Position numbers and translations under genes: made by a program. 56,280 bases of DNA from Candidatus Atribacteria bacterium UBA6251 (GTDB lineage Bacteria > Atribacterota > Phoenicimicrobiia > Phoenicimicrobiales > Phoenicimicrobiaceae): positions 1 through 56,280 of the forward strand of contig DJVR01000020.1 in assembly GCA_002441285.1 (NCBI GenBank), in the 5' to 3' direction. Each line of letters starts with the position of its first letter. The stretch's first letter is position 1. The notes under the pieces were generated by a model that searched no databases, was not told the DNA's origin, and saw only the letters and a list, made by a program, of their open reading frames with translations. Positions 35,388-44,550 of the stretch are shown here, piece by piece.

Positions 35388-35751
35388 AAGATATTACTTA
35401 AAAAAAAATTAAAAATAAAAAATTGTTTGTATTATTTAAAAAATAATGATAGAATAAGTTAGAATGTTATCGATCAATTCAAAAAATGAAAATCCTCAAT
35501 TATCCTCTTTATACAATCAAGTAAGTTTTGAAAAATTTGAGTTATTTCATTAAGAGAATTTTGATGATAGGATTTATTAATTATCAAAGATTTGAATTTT
35601 ATGGCAAAAAAAAGAAAATTCGATTAACCATATACACATTGATTATCTCAAGATGATTTTTATTAAGAGGTTCAGTGTTGCTAAGACTATTATCTAGTTT
35701 TATTTTTTAAAATCACTATCTATTCTTTAAAAAATAAGGAGGCTTTATAAA
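35388..35751. other. 364-bp leader and intergenic region upstream of rho
   Basis: AT-rich, with no supported ORF, RNA gene or intrinsic terminator. It contains one promoter-like sequence near the rho start (35678-35706). Long leaders are common for rho because of autogenous control, but no specific attenuation structure is readable here. Confidence 0.55.
35678..35706 (+). promoter_or_regulatory. Putative promoter of rho
   Basis: TTGCTA (35678-35683), 17-nt spacer, TATTTT (35701-35706). The -35 hexamer is the same TTGCTA seen before the PfkB-family gene and manC. Confidence 0.45.
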
Positions 35752-37005
35752 TTGTTATTGACTGAGTTAAAAGAAAAAAAGATGACTGAATTGTGCAAGA
35801 TAGCCAAGGAATACGAAATAAATAATTTTTCTCGCATAAAAAAGAATGATTTAATCTTTAAAATACTTCAGGCAGAAGCTGAAAAAAAAGGCCATATGTT
35901 TTCTGAAGGTATTTTAGAAATTATGAATGAAGGATTTGGTTTTTTAAGAACCGGGGGTTATTTGCCCAGTGGAAATGATATATATATTTCTCCTTCGCAA
36001 ATTAAAAGATTTAATCTTAGCAATGGTGATTTAGTTTCTGGCGAAGTTAGATCTCCTAAGGAAGGTGAGAGATATTATGCTCTTTTAAAAATTGAAGCAA
36101 TAAATTACGAAGATCCTGAATTAGCTAAATCCAGAATCGATTATGAAAATCTTACTCCTTTATTTCCTGACCAGATGATAAGATTAGAATTTAAAAAAGA
36201 TGAATTATCTACCAGATTAATTGATCTCTTTTCGCCTATTGGAAAAGGACAGAGAGGATTGATTGTTTCTCCCCCTAAAGCAGGAAAGACTATTTTGCTT
36301 GAAAAGATTGCCAATGGTATCTCTCATAACTATCCGGAGATTAACTTAATTATTCTGCTTATTGATGAAAGACCAGAAGAAGTAACTGGCATCCAGCGTT
36401 CAGTAAATGCTGAAGTAGTAAGTTCTACTTTTGATCAACCTGTGGATAATCATATTAAAGTAGCAGAAATAGTATTAGAGAGGGCAAAAAGAATGGTTGA
36501 GCAGAAGCAGGATGTAGTAATTTTATTGGATAGTATCACCAGATTGGCTCGAGCTTATAACCAAAGTATTCCTACTAGTGGTAAAACTTTATCCGGGGGT
36601 ATGGATTCTAGTGCTCTTTACTGGCCTAAAAAATTTTTTGGAGCAGCCCGAAACGTGGAAGAAGGTGGAAGTCTAACTATTTTAGCTACAGCCTTAGTAG
36701 AAACAGGTAGCAAAATGGATGAGGTTATTTTTGAAGAATTTAAAGGAACCGGAAATATGGAATTAAAATTAGATAGAGAGTTAGCGGAAAATCGTATTTT
36801 TCCAGCTATAGATATTAAAAAGTCAGGAACACGCCGCGAAGAGTTATTAATTCCTAATTCCAATTTACAAAAAATATGGACTTTAAGAAGGGCTCTTGCT
36901 TCCCAACCTACTTTGGGAGCGGTAAAGTTGGTTATAGATAGGCTAAAAAAAACCAAGAATAATCAAGAATTTCTTAACTCTATTAAAGAACAGGATATAG
37001 AATAA
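35752..37005 (+). CDS. rho: Transcription termination factor Rho
   Basis: Hexameric RNA helicase that terminates transcription. 417 aa. The N-terminal Rho-N segment (ELKEKKMTELCKIAKEYEI) is followed by the cold-shock-like RNA-binding domain (GILEIMNEGFGFLR...SGNDIYISPSQI). The ATPase has Walker A SPPKAGKTILLEKI, Walker B VVILLDSITRLARAYN and the Q/R-loop region SGKTLSGGMDSSALYWPKK. TTG start with AAGGAGG 8-9 nt upstream. It heads the conserved rho-rpmE-tdk-prfA-prmC neighbourhood. Confidence 0.98.
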   Translation: MLLTELKEKKMTELCKIAKEYEINNFSRIKKNDLIFKILQAEAEKKGHMFSEGILEIMNEGFGFLRTGGYLPSGNDIYISPSQIKRFNLSNGDLVSGEVRSPKEGERYYALLKIEAINYEDPELAKSRIDYENLTPLFPDQMIRLEFKKDELSTRLIDLFSPIGKGQRGLIVSPPKAGKTILLEKIANGISHNYPEINLIILLIDERPEEVTGIQRSVNAEVVSSTFDQPVDNHIKVAEIVLERAKRMVEQKQDVVILLDSITRLARAYNQSIPTSGKTLSGGMDSSALYWPKKFFGAARNVEEGGSLTILATALVETGSKMDEVIFEEFKGTGNMELKLDRELAENRIFPAIDIKKSGTRREELLIPNSNLQKIWTLRRALASQPTLGAVKLVIDRLKKTKNNQEFLNSIKEQDIE

Positions 37006-37032
37006 ATTTTTTACCTTTAAGCGGGAAAAATT

Positions 37033-37061
37033 TTGACGAAGTGAAAAACTTATGTTATTAT
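37033..37061 (+). promoter_or_regulatory. Promoter of rpmE
   Basis: TTGACG (37033-37038), 17-nt spacer, TATTAT (37056-37061), with an extended -10 TGT just before it. It is 52 bp upstream of the rpmE ATG. Confidence 0.8.
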
Positions 37062-37113
37062 ATTTCTTTGAAAAAAAAGCTTAAAAATAATTTTATGAAA
37101 GAAAGGTTTAACT

Positions 37114-37326
37114 ATGAAAGAGAAAATTCATCCTATTTATTATAAAAGTACAGTAAGTTGTGCTTGTGGTAATACTTTTGAAACTGGGTCTACTAAAAAA
37201 AGTTTAAAAGTAGAAATATGCTCTGCCTGTCATCCTTTTTTTACAGGAAAACAGAAAATTATTGACACAACTGGAAGGGTAGAGAGATTTAATAAAAAAT
37301 ATAATTTAGAGACAGAGCAGGAATAA
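37114..37326 (+). CDS. rpmE: Ribosomal protein bL31 (zinc form)
   Basis: 70-aa large-subunit ribosomal protein. It keeps all four zinc cysteines (Cys16, Cys18, Cys36, Cys39), so it is the zinc-binding C+ type rather than the zinc-free paralogue. Motifs are MKEKIHPIYYKSTV and ICSACHPFFTGKQK. It has its own strong promoter (37033-37061) and a ribosome-binding site GAAAGG. Zinc-containing L31 can act as a zinc store; no Zur box was recognised. Confidence 0.98.
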   Translation: MKEKIHPIYYKSTVSCACGNTFETGSTKKSLKVEICSACHPFFTGKQKIIDTTGRVERFNKKYNLETEQE

Positions 37327-37504
37327 ATAGTATAATTTACGGAAAAATAAATAAATGCTGGACTTAAATATTTTAATTTAGGAGTAGAAATAGAATTAAG
37401 CATAAAAAAACAGGTTGGTAAAATAGAAAGATAGGCAGGAATAATCTAATGAAAGAAGAAGGAAAAAAATGTATGAATAAACTTTTTACTGCTTATCTCA
37501 GATT

Positions 37505-37535
37505 AAAAAACAGAGCATAATTTGCTCTGTTTTTT
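37505..37535 (+). terminator. Intrinsic terminator after rpmE
   Basis: CAGAGCA (37511-37517), loop TAATT, TGCTCTG (37523-37529), flanked by A-run (37505-37510) and T-run (37530-37535). The A/T flanks extend the stem. It is a classic intrinsic terminator about 180 nt downstream of rpmE and 50 nt upstream of tdk. Confidence 0.8.
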
Positions 37536-37586
37536 AATAACTCGATTTATTTCCAGAAACAAATATTTAAGAGGAGTAGAAAGATA

Positions 37587-38165
37587 ATGAAAAGAGAAAG
37601 TTCAGCTGGTTGGATCGAAGTTATTTGCGGAAGTATGTTTAGTGGAAAAAGCGAAGAGTTAATCAGAAGGATACACCGGGTGCAAATTGCTCAAAAAAAA
37701 GTACAGGTTTTCAAGCCTTCTATTGATGACCGCTATGCTGTGCAATATATTTCTTCTCACAATGGTAGTAAAATTGAGGCGATTAGTATTAATGAACCTA
37801 AAGAAATACTGGATAAATTAAACCCGGATACTGAAGTAGTTGCGATTGATGAGGGTCAGTTTTTTAGCCAAGAGATTGTTTCAATTGCTCAAAAATTAGC
37901 TGATGCTGGAAAAAGAGTAATTATTGCTGGTTTAGATCAAAATTTTAGGGGAGAACCATTTGGACCTATGCCTGATTTAATGGCCATTGCTGAATATGTA
38001 GATAAATTACAAGCTATCTGTATGATTTGTGGCAATGAAGCTTCTCGAACTCAAAGATTGGTTAATGGTAAGCCAGCAAAATATGACGATCCAGTTATTC
38101 TTATTGGAGCAAAAGAATCCTATGAAGCTAGATGCCGAAAATGTCATCAGGTTCCTAGAAATTAA
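37587..38165 (+). CDS. tdk: Thymidine kinase
   Basis: Type II thymidine kinase, salvaging thymidine to dTMP. 192 aa. The P-loop is GSMFSGKSEELIRR, the acid in AIDEGQFF is the catalytic Glu, and GLDQNFRGEPFGPM is the lasso region. Zinc cysteines are CMICGNEAS and CRKCH. The tail YDDPVILIGAKESYEARC is typical. ATG after AGGAGT. The next gene is thyX, so dTMP can be made by salvage and de novo from adjacent genes. Confidence 0.97.
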   Translation: MKRESSAGWIEVICGSMFSGKSEELIRRIHRVQIAQKKVQVFKPSIDDRYAVQYISSHNGSKIEAISINEPKEILDKLNPDTEVVAIDEGQFFSQEIVSIAQKLADAGKRVIIAGLDQNFRGEPFGPMPDLMAIAEYVDKLQAICMICGNEASRTQRLVNGKPAKYDDPVILIGAKESYEARCRKCHQVPRN

Positions 38166-38216
38166 GAGGAAGAATTAAATGAATTCTTACTTCATTAACT
38201 CGAGGAGATTAGCAAT

Positions 38217-38906
38217 ATGCATGTAAAATTAATCAATTATACCAAAAATCCCGAGAGAATAATTGCACAATCGGCTAGAGTATGTTATTCAGCTTCGAAC
38301 ATACAAGAATTGAAAAAAAAATTAGATCAACCTGCAGTAGAAAGAATAATCAAAAAAATTATGAAATTGGGACATTATTCAGTTTTAGAGCATGCGAGTT
38401 TTACTTTTGCCCTAGAAGGAATTTCTAGAGTTACTTCTCACCAATTAATCAGGCACCGGCTTGCTTCCTTTTCTCAACAAAGTCAAAGGTATGTTAAAAT
38501 AGAAGGGGAAGATTTCTCCTTTGTAATTCCTCCATCAATAAAAGATCAGGATGGATTAAAAAGTATATTTACAGAGAATATTGAACAATTAAAAGCTACC
38601 TATTGCCGATTAGTACAAAATGGTATTAATATCGAAGATGCTAGATATATTTTACCACAAGCAGTAACTACTAAAATAATTATTACTGCAAATGCTCGAG
38701 AATTATTGCATATTTTTAGGTTAAGATGCTGCAATCGAGCCCAGTGGGAAATTCGTGAAGTGGCCATAAAAATGCTAAAAGAAGTAAAAAAAATAGCTCC
38801 TCTGGTATTTAAAAATGCTGGACCACCCTGTCTTAGTGGACCTTGTCCAGAGGGAGAACTATCCTGTGGTCATCCCTGGTCGAAAAATAATTTGAATAAG
38901 GAGTAA
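38217..38906 (+). CDS. thyX: Flavin-dependent thymidylate synthase
   Basis: Makes dTMP from dUMP using methylene-THF with FAD and NADPH. 229 aa. The ThyX motif RHRxxSxxQxSxR is seen as RHRLASFSQQSQRY. Also present are HYSVLEHASFTF and LHIFRLRCCNRAQWEIRE. The C-terminus has an extra cysteine-containing extension (GPPCLSGPCPEGELSCGHPW), common to one ThyX subgroup. ATG after CGAGGAGA. No thyA is seen in the window. Confidence 0.97.
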   Translation: MHVKLINYTKNPERIIAQSARVCYSASNIQELKKKLDQPAVERIIKKIMKLGHYSVLEHASFTFALEGISRVTSHQLIRHRLASFSQQSQRYVKIEGEDFSFVIPPSIKDQDGLKSIFTENIEQLKATYCRLVQNGINIEDARYILPQAVTTKIIITANARELLHIFRLRCCNRAQWEIREVAIKMLKEVKKIAPLVFKNAGPPCLSGPCPEGELSCGHPWSKNNLNKE

Positions 38907-38915
38907 GTTTAATCT

Positions 38916-39794
38916 ATGAATCATAAAGAACATAATTACGGTGGACAAGCAGTTATAGAAGGTGTAATGATGCGCTCACCTTTAAAATATGCTATTGCGG
39001 TGAGAAAACCGGATCAAGAAATAGTGGTTAAAATTGGGACTTTTAAAACAATTAGTGAAAAAATTAAATTTTTAAAATGGCCAATCTTTCGTGGATTAGT
39101 TAATTTGGTTGAATCTTTAGTATTAGGATTAAAAGCCTTAACCTATTCAGCAGAACAAGCGACCGGCGAGGAAGAAAAGATTAATAATTTGGAGATGTTT
39201 TTTGCAATTACTGCTGCCATAGCCCTATTTATAGTATTTTTTATTATATTTCCTACCACATTGGCTCGATTTTTTGATCCCTATCTTCCCAATCTAATCC
39301 TGTATAATCTATTTGAAGGAATATTAAGAATATCAGTTTTTATGGCTTATCTTTTTTTTATCTCCAGAATAAAAGATGTAAAAAGGGTCTTTGAATATCA
39401 TGGGGCAGAACATAAAGTAATATATGCTTATGAAGCAGGAGAAGAATTGGAAGTAGATAAAATAAAGAAATATAGTACCCTACATCCACGATGTGGAACC
39501 AGTTTTATTTTTATTGTTTTAATTATCAGCATATTAGTTTTCTCTTTTTTGGGTAAGCAGACCTTATTTTTAAGGATTCTTTATAGAATTGCCATCATCC
39601 CTTTAGTAGCAGGATTATCTTATGAGGTATTAAAATTATCTTCCAAAAATATGAATAAAACTTTAGTAAGATGGGCAGTCAAGCCTGGATTATGGTTTCA
39701 AAGACTTACTACTCAAGAACCAGATAATTCCCAGATTGAAGTTGCAATAAAAGCATTACAAGGGGTTTTACCTGAAAATAATAATGAAAATTAA
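38916..39794 (+). CDS. DUF1385 membrane protein
   Basis: 292-aa YqhQ-like DUF1385 protein of unknown function, widely found beside prfA/prmC. The N-terminus is YGGQAVIEGVMMRSP, a family hallmark. Four likely membrane helices lie at about 91-116, 127-147, 195-214 and 222-244. Conserved motifs are EYHGAEHKVIYAYE and LHPRCGTSFIF. It begins 9 nt after thyX and precedes prfA by 15 nt, so it is part of the same operon. Confidence 0.92.
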   Translation: MNHKEHNYGGQAVIEGVMMRSPLKYAIAVRKPDQEIVVKIGTFKTISEKIKFLKWPIFRGLVNLVESLVLGLKALTYSAEQATGEEEKINNLEMFFAITAAIALFIVFFIIFPTTLARFFDPYLPNLILYNLFEGILRISVFMAYLFFISRIKDVKRVFEYHGAEHKVIYAYEAGEELEVDKIKKYSTLHPRCGTSFIFIVLIISILVFSFLGKQTLFLRILYRIAIIPLVAGLSYEVLKLSSKNMNKTLVRWAVKPGLWFQRLTTQEPDNSQIEVAIKALQGVLPENNNEN

Positions 39795-39809
39795 AAGGTA
39801 GTTGAAAAA

Positions 39810-40877
39810 ATGTTTCAAAAATTAGAAGAAATGGAAAAAGAATACCACCAACTAAATCAATTTTTGGCCGACCCGACAGTTATATCTAATCAAGAAAAAT
39901 TCCAGCAATATGCCAAAAGACATGCTGAAATTTCTCGTATAGTATCCAGATATCTGGAATATAAAAAATTAGTTAAAGAACAAGAAGAAAATTTGGGAAT
40001 GTGGAAGGCTGAAAAAGATGAGGAATTTAAAAAACTTATTGAGGAAGATTTAGAAAAGATTAACCAGAAGAAAAAAGAATTAGAAAAAGAATTACAGGAA
40101 TTACTTTTTCCTGAAGATCCTTATGATAAGAAAAATATTATTGTGGAAATAAGAGCAGGAGCAGGGGGAGATGAAGCCGCTCTTTTTGTGGGAGATCTAT
40201 TTCGGATGTATTCTCGTTATGCTGAGGAGAATAAATGGAAGATTGAAATAATGGATTCTAATCCTACAGAAATAGGTGGCTTTAAGGAAATAATCTTTGG
40301 CATTAGTGGAAAGAATGTATATAAAAAAATGAAGTACGAAAGTGGAGTCCATAGAGTGCAGCGTATACCCATAACTGAATCAGGTGGGAGAATACACACT
40401 TCTACAGTTACAGTTGCCATATTACCAGAAGCAGAGGAAGTAGAAGTCAATATAAATCCTGCTGATTTAAAAATAGATCGTTATCGAGCTACTGGTCCAG
40501 GGGGTCAGAATGTAAATAAAACTGATTCTGCCATCAGAATTACTCATTTACCTACTGGTATGGTAGTAACCTGTCAAGACGAAAAATCACAATATAAAAA
40601 TAAAGAAAAAGCCTTAAAAATATTACGAGCCAGACTTTTAGATAAAATGGAAAGTGAAAAACACCAAGAGATTGATCAAAAAAGAAGAACCCAGGTAGGC
40701 TCTGGTGATCGAAGTGAAAGGATTAGAACTTACAATTTTCCACAGAATAGAATTACCGATCATCGAATCAATTTTACTCTTTATAATTTTGAAGAGATAT
40801 TAGAAGGGAAGATGGAGGAATTAATTCAATCTTTATCGGAAAAATTAAAAATAAGGGATCATCAGGAAATTAATTAA
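39810..40877 (+). CDS. prfA: Peptide chain release factor 1
   Basis: Recognises UAA and UAG and triggers peptide release. 355 aa. The GGQ motif is in YRATGPGGQNVNKTDSA and the codon-recognition loop region follows VRIPITES in the sequence HRVQRIPITESGGRIHTS; I read the anticodon-like P-x-T as PIT. ATG after AAAAGGTAG. It is followed by prmC, which methylates the GGQ glutamine, as in most bacteria. Confidence 0.98.
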   Translation: MFQKLEEMEKEYHQLNQFLADPTVISNQEKFQQYAKRHAEISRIVSRYLEYKKLVKEQEENLGMWKAEKDEEFKKLIEEDLEKINQKKKELEKELQELLFPEDPYDKKNIIVEIRAGAGGDEAALFVGDLFRMYSRYAEENKWKIEIMDSNPTEIGGFKEIIFGISGKNVYKKMKYESGVHRVQRIPITESGGRIHTSTVTVAILPEAEEVEVNINPADLKIDRYRATGPGGQNVNKTDSAIRITHLPTGMVVTCQDEKSQYKNKEKALKILRARLLDKMESEKHQEIDQKRRTQVGSGDRSERIRTYNFPQNRITDHRINFTLYNFEEILEGKMEELIQSLSEKLKIRDHQEIN

Positions 40878-40881
40878 TTCA

Positions 40882-41775
40882 ATGAAAAAAGTTATTCATT
40901 TAAAAACACTCAGCGAAAATCTTAAACATATAAACCAATTACTACAAGAAGCAAATATTGAAGATGGGCAAAGTCAAGCAGAAATGTTGTTAAGTTATAT
41001 TTTAGGATTAAAAAGAAGCGAGATTTATTTAAATCGACAAAGGCTTTTAAAAGATATTGAACAAAAGGAAATTGATGGAGCAATAAAAAAAATGTTAAAA
41101 AATATTCCTCTCCAGTATATTACCAAACGCCAGGAATTTATGGGAATTGATTTTTTAATAGATTGGGGAGTATTAATACCTCGTCCAGAAACAGAAATCC
41201 TGGTAGAAGAAAGTATAAAAAGATTGAAATTAAAAAGGGATATTTCTCCTTTAAAAGTATTGGATTTAGGTACAGGTTCCGGAGTTATTGCTATAAGTTT
41301 GGTTAAATTTATTCCCTCTATACAAGTTTATGCAGTAGATATTTCCCCTCAATCTATCCACCTCGCCTCTTTAAATGCAGAGAGATCGAAATGCCAAGAA
41401 AAAATCATTTTTCTTCAAGGAAACTGGTTTGATCCTTTAAAGGAAAAAGTATCCTCAGAATCTTTTGATGCTATTATTTCTAATCCTCCTTATATAAGTC
41501 AAAAAGATTTTGCCACTTTACCAGCAAAAATTAAAAACTATGAACCATCAATCGCTTTAAATGGTGGGAATAAGGGGCTGAAAAGTATTTCTAAAATAAT
41601 AAGCCAGGCTCCTTATTATTTAAAAGGGGGAGGTTTTCTGGCTTTAGAAATAGGGATCAAACAAGCTATAGAGGTTAAAAAATTAATCTCACAAAAGGAA
41701 GAATTCAGGAAAGAAGTTGAAATTATTAAAGATTATTCTAGACTGGAAAGAGTAGTTATCGCTTATAAAAAATAA
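40882..41775 (+). CDS. prmC: Release factor glutamine methyltransferase
   Basis: SAM-dependent N5-methyltransferase acting on the GGQ glutamine of release factors. 297 aa. The N-terminal helical domain is about 1-85. The Rossmann domain has VLDLGTGSGVIAISL and the catalytic ISNPPYIS (NPPY). Also LIPRPETEILVEE, a PrmC-specific motif. It starts 4 nt after the prfA stop, with a weak ribosome-binding site, suggesting coupled translation. Confidence 0.97.
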   Translation: MKKVIHLKTLSENLKHINQLLQEANIEDGQSQAEMLLSYILGLKRSEIYLNRQRLLKDIEQKEIDGAIKKMLKNIPLQYITKRQEFMGIDFLIDWGVLIPRPETEILVEESIKRLKLKRDISPLKVLDLGTGSGVIAISLVKFIPSIQVYAVDISPQSIHLASLNAERSKCQEKIIFLQGNWFDPLKEKVSSESFDAIISNPPYISQKDFATLPAKIKNYEPSIALNGGNKGLKSISKIISQAPYYLKGGGFLALEIGIKQAIEVKKLISQKEEFRKEVEIIKDYSRLERVVIAYKK

Positions 41776-41928
41776 ATAGTTTTAGTAAAAAATTTTTTAA
41801 GAAAAGTGTATAGACTGTCAATACTTGATCTATTTTATTAGTATGTAAATTTAGTGAACTTTATTGAATTAAAGTAAAAAAATTTTTAGGTTAAAATTTT
41901 TCAATTATTGGATATTGGAGAATAAATC

Positions 41929-42441
41929 TTGAAAGATAGACAAAAGATTAAAAATATCCTCTTTGTCTGTACTGGTAATACTTGCCGTAGTCCAATGGCA
42001 GAGGGTATTTTTAAAAAAATGTTAAAAGAAAAGACTACTGAATATTCACAATATAAAATATATTCAGCTGGTATTTTTGCCGACCGTGGAATATCTCCTA
42101 CCCGAGAAGCTCTTCAAGTAATGTCCGAACTCAATATAGATATTTCTCAGCATAAATCACAACCAATAAGTGAGAGTTTATTGCGAAAAGCAGACCTAAT
42201 CTTTACTATGACTAAAGAACAACAAAAATATTTGCATCAGAAATTTCCCTGGACTAAAGGTAAAACTTACCTAGTTAAAGAATATTATTTTAAAAATCAA
42301 CAAGATGAAAATATTAAAGATAATTTAAATATAATCGATCCCCTGGGGCATCCTGTCGAATATTATCGCTTAGTTGCTAAAAAGCTAATTATAAATTTAA
42401 ACAGAATTGCGGAGAAAATTATCCAGAAGAATAGAAAATAA
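41929..42441 (+). CDS. Low-molecular-weight protein phosphatase
   Basis: LMW-PTP/YwlE-like phosphatase, 170 aa. The catalytic P-loop C-x5-R is CTGNTCRS near the N-terminus (ILFVCTGNTCRSPMAEG). In this family Thr in the position after Gly-Asn is associated with protein-arginine phosphatase (YwlE), so that activity is plausible. The acid loop near the C-terminus is less clear, IIDPLGHPVEYY providing Asp. TTG start after GGAG. Position between prmC and rpiB matches the ywlE-rpiB order of Firmicutes. Confidence 0.92.
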   Translation: MKDRQKIKNILFVCTGNTCRSPMAEGIFKKMLKEKTTEYSQYKIYSAGIFADRGISPTREALQVMSELNIDISQHKSQPISESLLRKADLIFTMTKEQQKYLHQKFPWTKGKTYLVKEYYFKNQQDENIKDNLNIIDPLGHPVEYYRLVAKKLIINLNRIAEKIIQKNRK

Positions 42442-42454
42442 GGGTGGTGAGAAA

Positions 42455-42910
42455 ATGATAAAAATAGCTTTAGGCTGTGATCATGGTGGTTTTGAATTGA
42501 AAGAGAAAATAAAGGGGTTTTTAGAAGAATTAAAGATAGAATATAAAGATTTTGGATCTTTTAGTAAAGAAGCTATTGATTACCCCGAAATTGCGATTAA
42601 GGTTTGTAGTGAAGTCCAAAAAGGTAATTATAAACAGGCAATCTTAATCTGTGGAACTGGCATTGGAATGTCTATCGTAGCAAATAAAATGAAAGGTATT
42701 CGCGCTTCTCTGTGTCATGATGTTTTTTCAGCTCGCTATACTAGATTACATAATGATGCAAATATATTAACTATGGGTGGTCGAGTAATAGGCCCTGGTT
42801 TAGCTCGAGAAATAATCAAAACTTGGTTAGATACTTCTTTTAGTGAAGAAGAAAGACATATTCGACGTTTGAGTAAGATTTCTCAAATAGAAGAACAAAT
42901 TTTATCATAA
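42455..42910 (+). CDS. rpiB: Ribose-5-phosphate isomerase B
   Basis: Interconverts ribose-5-P and ribulose-5-P in the pentose phosphate pathway. 151 aa from ATG 42455, which follows AGGGTGGTGAG. The longer in-frame reading from 42407 overlaps the phosphatase gene and lacks similarity to the family. Motifs: ALGCDHGGFELK, the catalytic Cys in LICGTGIGMSIVANK, and LCHDVFSARYTRLHNDANIL. Allose-6-P isomerase is the only close alternative. Confidence 0.96.
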   Translation: MIKIALGCDHGGFELKEKIKGFLEELKIEYKDFGSFSKEAIDYPEIAIKVCSEVQKGNYKQAILICGTGIGMSIVANKMKGIRASLCHDVFSARYTRLHNDANILTMGGRVIGPGLAREIIKTWLDTSFSEEERHIRRLSKISQIEEQILS

Positions 42911-42950
42911 ACGAAATTATAGTAAGGATTATTTATTAAGGAGGAGAATT

Positions 42951-43394
42951 ATGAATCGACCTTCCTGGGATGAATATTTTATGGAAATAACCAGATTAGT
43001 ATCTAAACGTTCAACATGTTTAAGAAGAAAAGTAGGAGCAGTTATCGTTAAGGAGAAAAGAATTTTGACTACTGGTTATAACGGAGCACCTCGAGGATTA
43101 GCTCATTGTATAGAGATAGGTTGTTTGAGAGAGAGGGAGGGTATTCCTTCCGGGGAAAAACAGGAATTATGTCGGGGCTTACATGCCGAACAAAATGCCA
43201 TTGTACAGGCTGCCCTATATGGTATTAGTATAGAAGGTGGTATCTTATATTGCACTACCCAGCCCTGTATTATTTGTGCTAAGATGATTATCAATGCAGG
43301 TATCAGCAAGATTATTTATCAGGAAGAATATCCTGATCCTTTAGCTAGAAGATTATTACAAGAAGGGAAAGTAGAAGAGATAAAATATGAGTAA
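42951..43394 (+). CDS. dCMP deaminase (ComEB-like)
   Basis: Zinc deaminase converting dCMP to dUMP, the substrate for ThyX. 147 aa. Zinc motifs are GLHAEQNAIVQAA (HAE) and TQPCIICAKM (PCxxC). The N-terminal RPSWDEYFMEITRLVSKRSTC and the extra Cys/His inserted zinc site are typical of ComEB-type deaminases. ATG after AAGGAGGAG. It overlaps the start of wecB by 8 nt. Confidence 0.95.
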   Translation: MNRPSWDEYFMEITRLVSKRSTCLRRKVGAVIVKEKRILTTGYNGAPRGLAHCIEIGCLREREGIPSGEKQELCRGLHAEQNAIVQAALYGISIEGGILYCTTQPCIICAKMIINAGISKIIYQEEYPDPLARRLLQEGKVEEIKYE

Positions 43395-44550
43395 GATTAA
43401 GATTGCTGTTATTTTCGGGACTCGTCCTGAAGCAATTAAGATATTTCCTATTATTCAAGAGATCAAAAAATATTCAGATAAACTTGATCTAAAAGTAATA
43501 GTTACTGCTCAACACCGTGAAATGCTGGATCAAGTGTTAAAAACTTTTGAGATCGAACCAGATTATGATCTAAATATTATGCAGGAAAAACAGACCCTTA
43601 GTCAGATCACAAAAAATAGTATACAGGGGATTGAAGATATTTTAAAAAAAGAAAAACCAGACATGGTATTAGTACAAGGTGATACTACTACTACTTTTAC
43701 TGCTGCTTTAGCGGCTTTTTATCAAAAAATAAAAATAGGTCACATTGAAGCTGGGTTAAGAACCAGAGATAAATATTATCCTTTTCCAGAAGAGATCAAT
43801 CGTCGACTAACCACTGTCTTAGCTGATCTCCATTTTGTTCCTACCCAAAATTCCTGTCAAAATTTACTATCTGAAGGTATAAAACGGGAGAATATTTATA
43901 TCAGTGGAAATACAGTAATAGATACCCTCTTCTTAATTAGAAATAGAAAATATTCTTCTAAATTAAAAAATATATTCAAAAACGAAAATTTGAACGATAA
44001 AAGGCTTATTTTGGTTACTACTCATCGTAGAGAAAATTGGGGTGTGCCTCTCTCTGAAATTTGTGAAGCACTTTCTCAATTAGTTAAGGATTATCCAGAA
44101 ATAGCTATTATATTTCCGGTACATAAAAATCCTGGGATAAGAACAAAGGTTCAAAAGATTTTGGAAAATAAAGAAAGAGTAATATTACTAGATACTCTAG
44201 ATTATCCAGATATGGTGAAAATAATGGTTCGCTCATCTATTATTTTAACAGATTCGGGAGGAATTCAGGAAGAGGCACCCTCTCTAGGAAAACCAGTATT
44301 GGTGTTAAGAAAGGAGACAGAAAGACCAGAGGCGGTCGATGCTGGTGTAGTTAAAGTGATAGGAACAGAGTCAAATAAGATTTACCAGGAAGTTAAAGAG
44401 CTTTTAGATTTTCCTGAGAAATATGCAATGATGGCTCAATGCCTTAATCCTTATGGTGATGGCAAAGCAGCCATTCGGATAATTCAGAGAATATTATATT
44501 ATTATGGCTTGAAGATAAAATATCCAGAAGAATTTAAATTTATCGGTTAA
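43387..44550 (+). CDS. wecB: UDP-GlcNAc 2-epimerase (non-hydrolysing)
   Basis: Interconverts UDP-GlcNAc and UDP-ManNAc for cell-surface polymers. 387 aa. Motifs: IAVIFGTRPEAIKIFPII at the N-terminus, TAQHREML, VQGDTTTTFTAALAAFY, HIEAGLRT and the C-terminal LTDSGGIQEEAPSLGKPVLVLRKETERPEA. The ATG overlaps the dCMP deaminase gene by 8 nt. A strong terminator begins at its stop codon, closing the rho-to-wecB cluster. Confidence 0.97.
   Translation: MSKIKIAVIFGTRPEAIKIFPIIQEIKKYSDKLDLKVIVTAQHREMLDQVLKTFEIEPDYDLNIMQEKQTLSQITKNSIQGIEDILKKEKPDMVLVQGDTTTTFTAALAAFYQKIKIGHIEAGLRTRDKYYPFPEEINRRLTTVLADLHFVPTQNSCQNLLSEGIKRENIYISGNTVIDTLFLIRNRKYSSKLKNIFKNENLNDKRLILVTTHRRENWGVPLSEICEALSQLVKDYPEIAIIFPVHKNPGIRTKVQKILENKERVILLDTLDYPDMVKIMVRSSIILTDSGGIQEEAPSLGKPVLVLRKETERPEAVDAGVVKVIGTESNKIYQEVKELLDFPEKYAMMAQCLNPYGDGKAAIRIIQRILYYYGLKIKYPEEFKFIG

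Noticed and set aside
35388..35677. RNA element upstream of rho
   Set aside because: No conserved riboswitch core, T-box or ribosomal leader motif could be read; the sequence is low-complexity AT-rich.
42407..42454. N-terminal extension of rpiB
   Set aside because: It overlaps the phosphatase gene, gives a basic non-family sequence, and a well-placed ribosome-binding site precedes ATG 42455.
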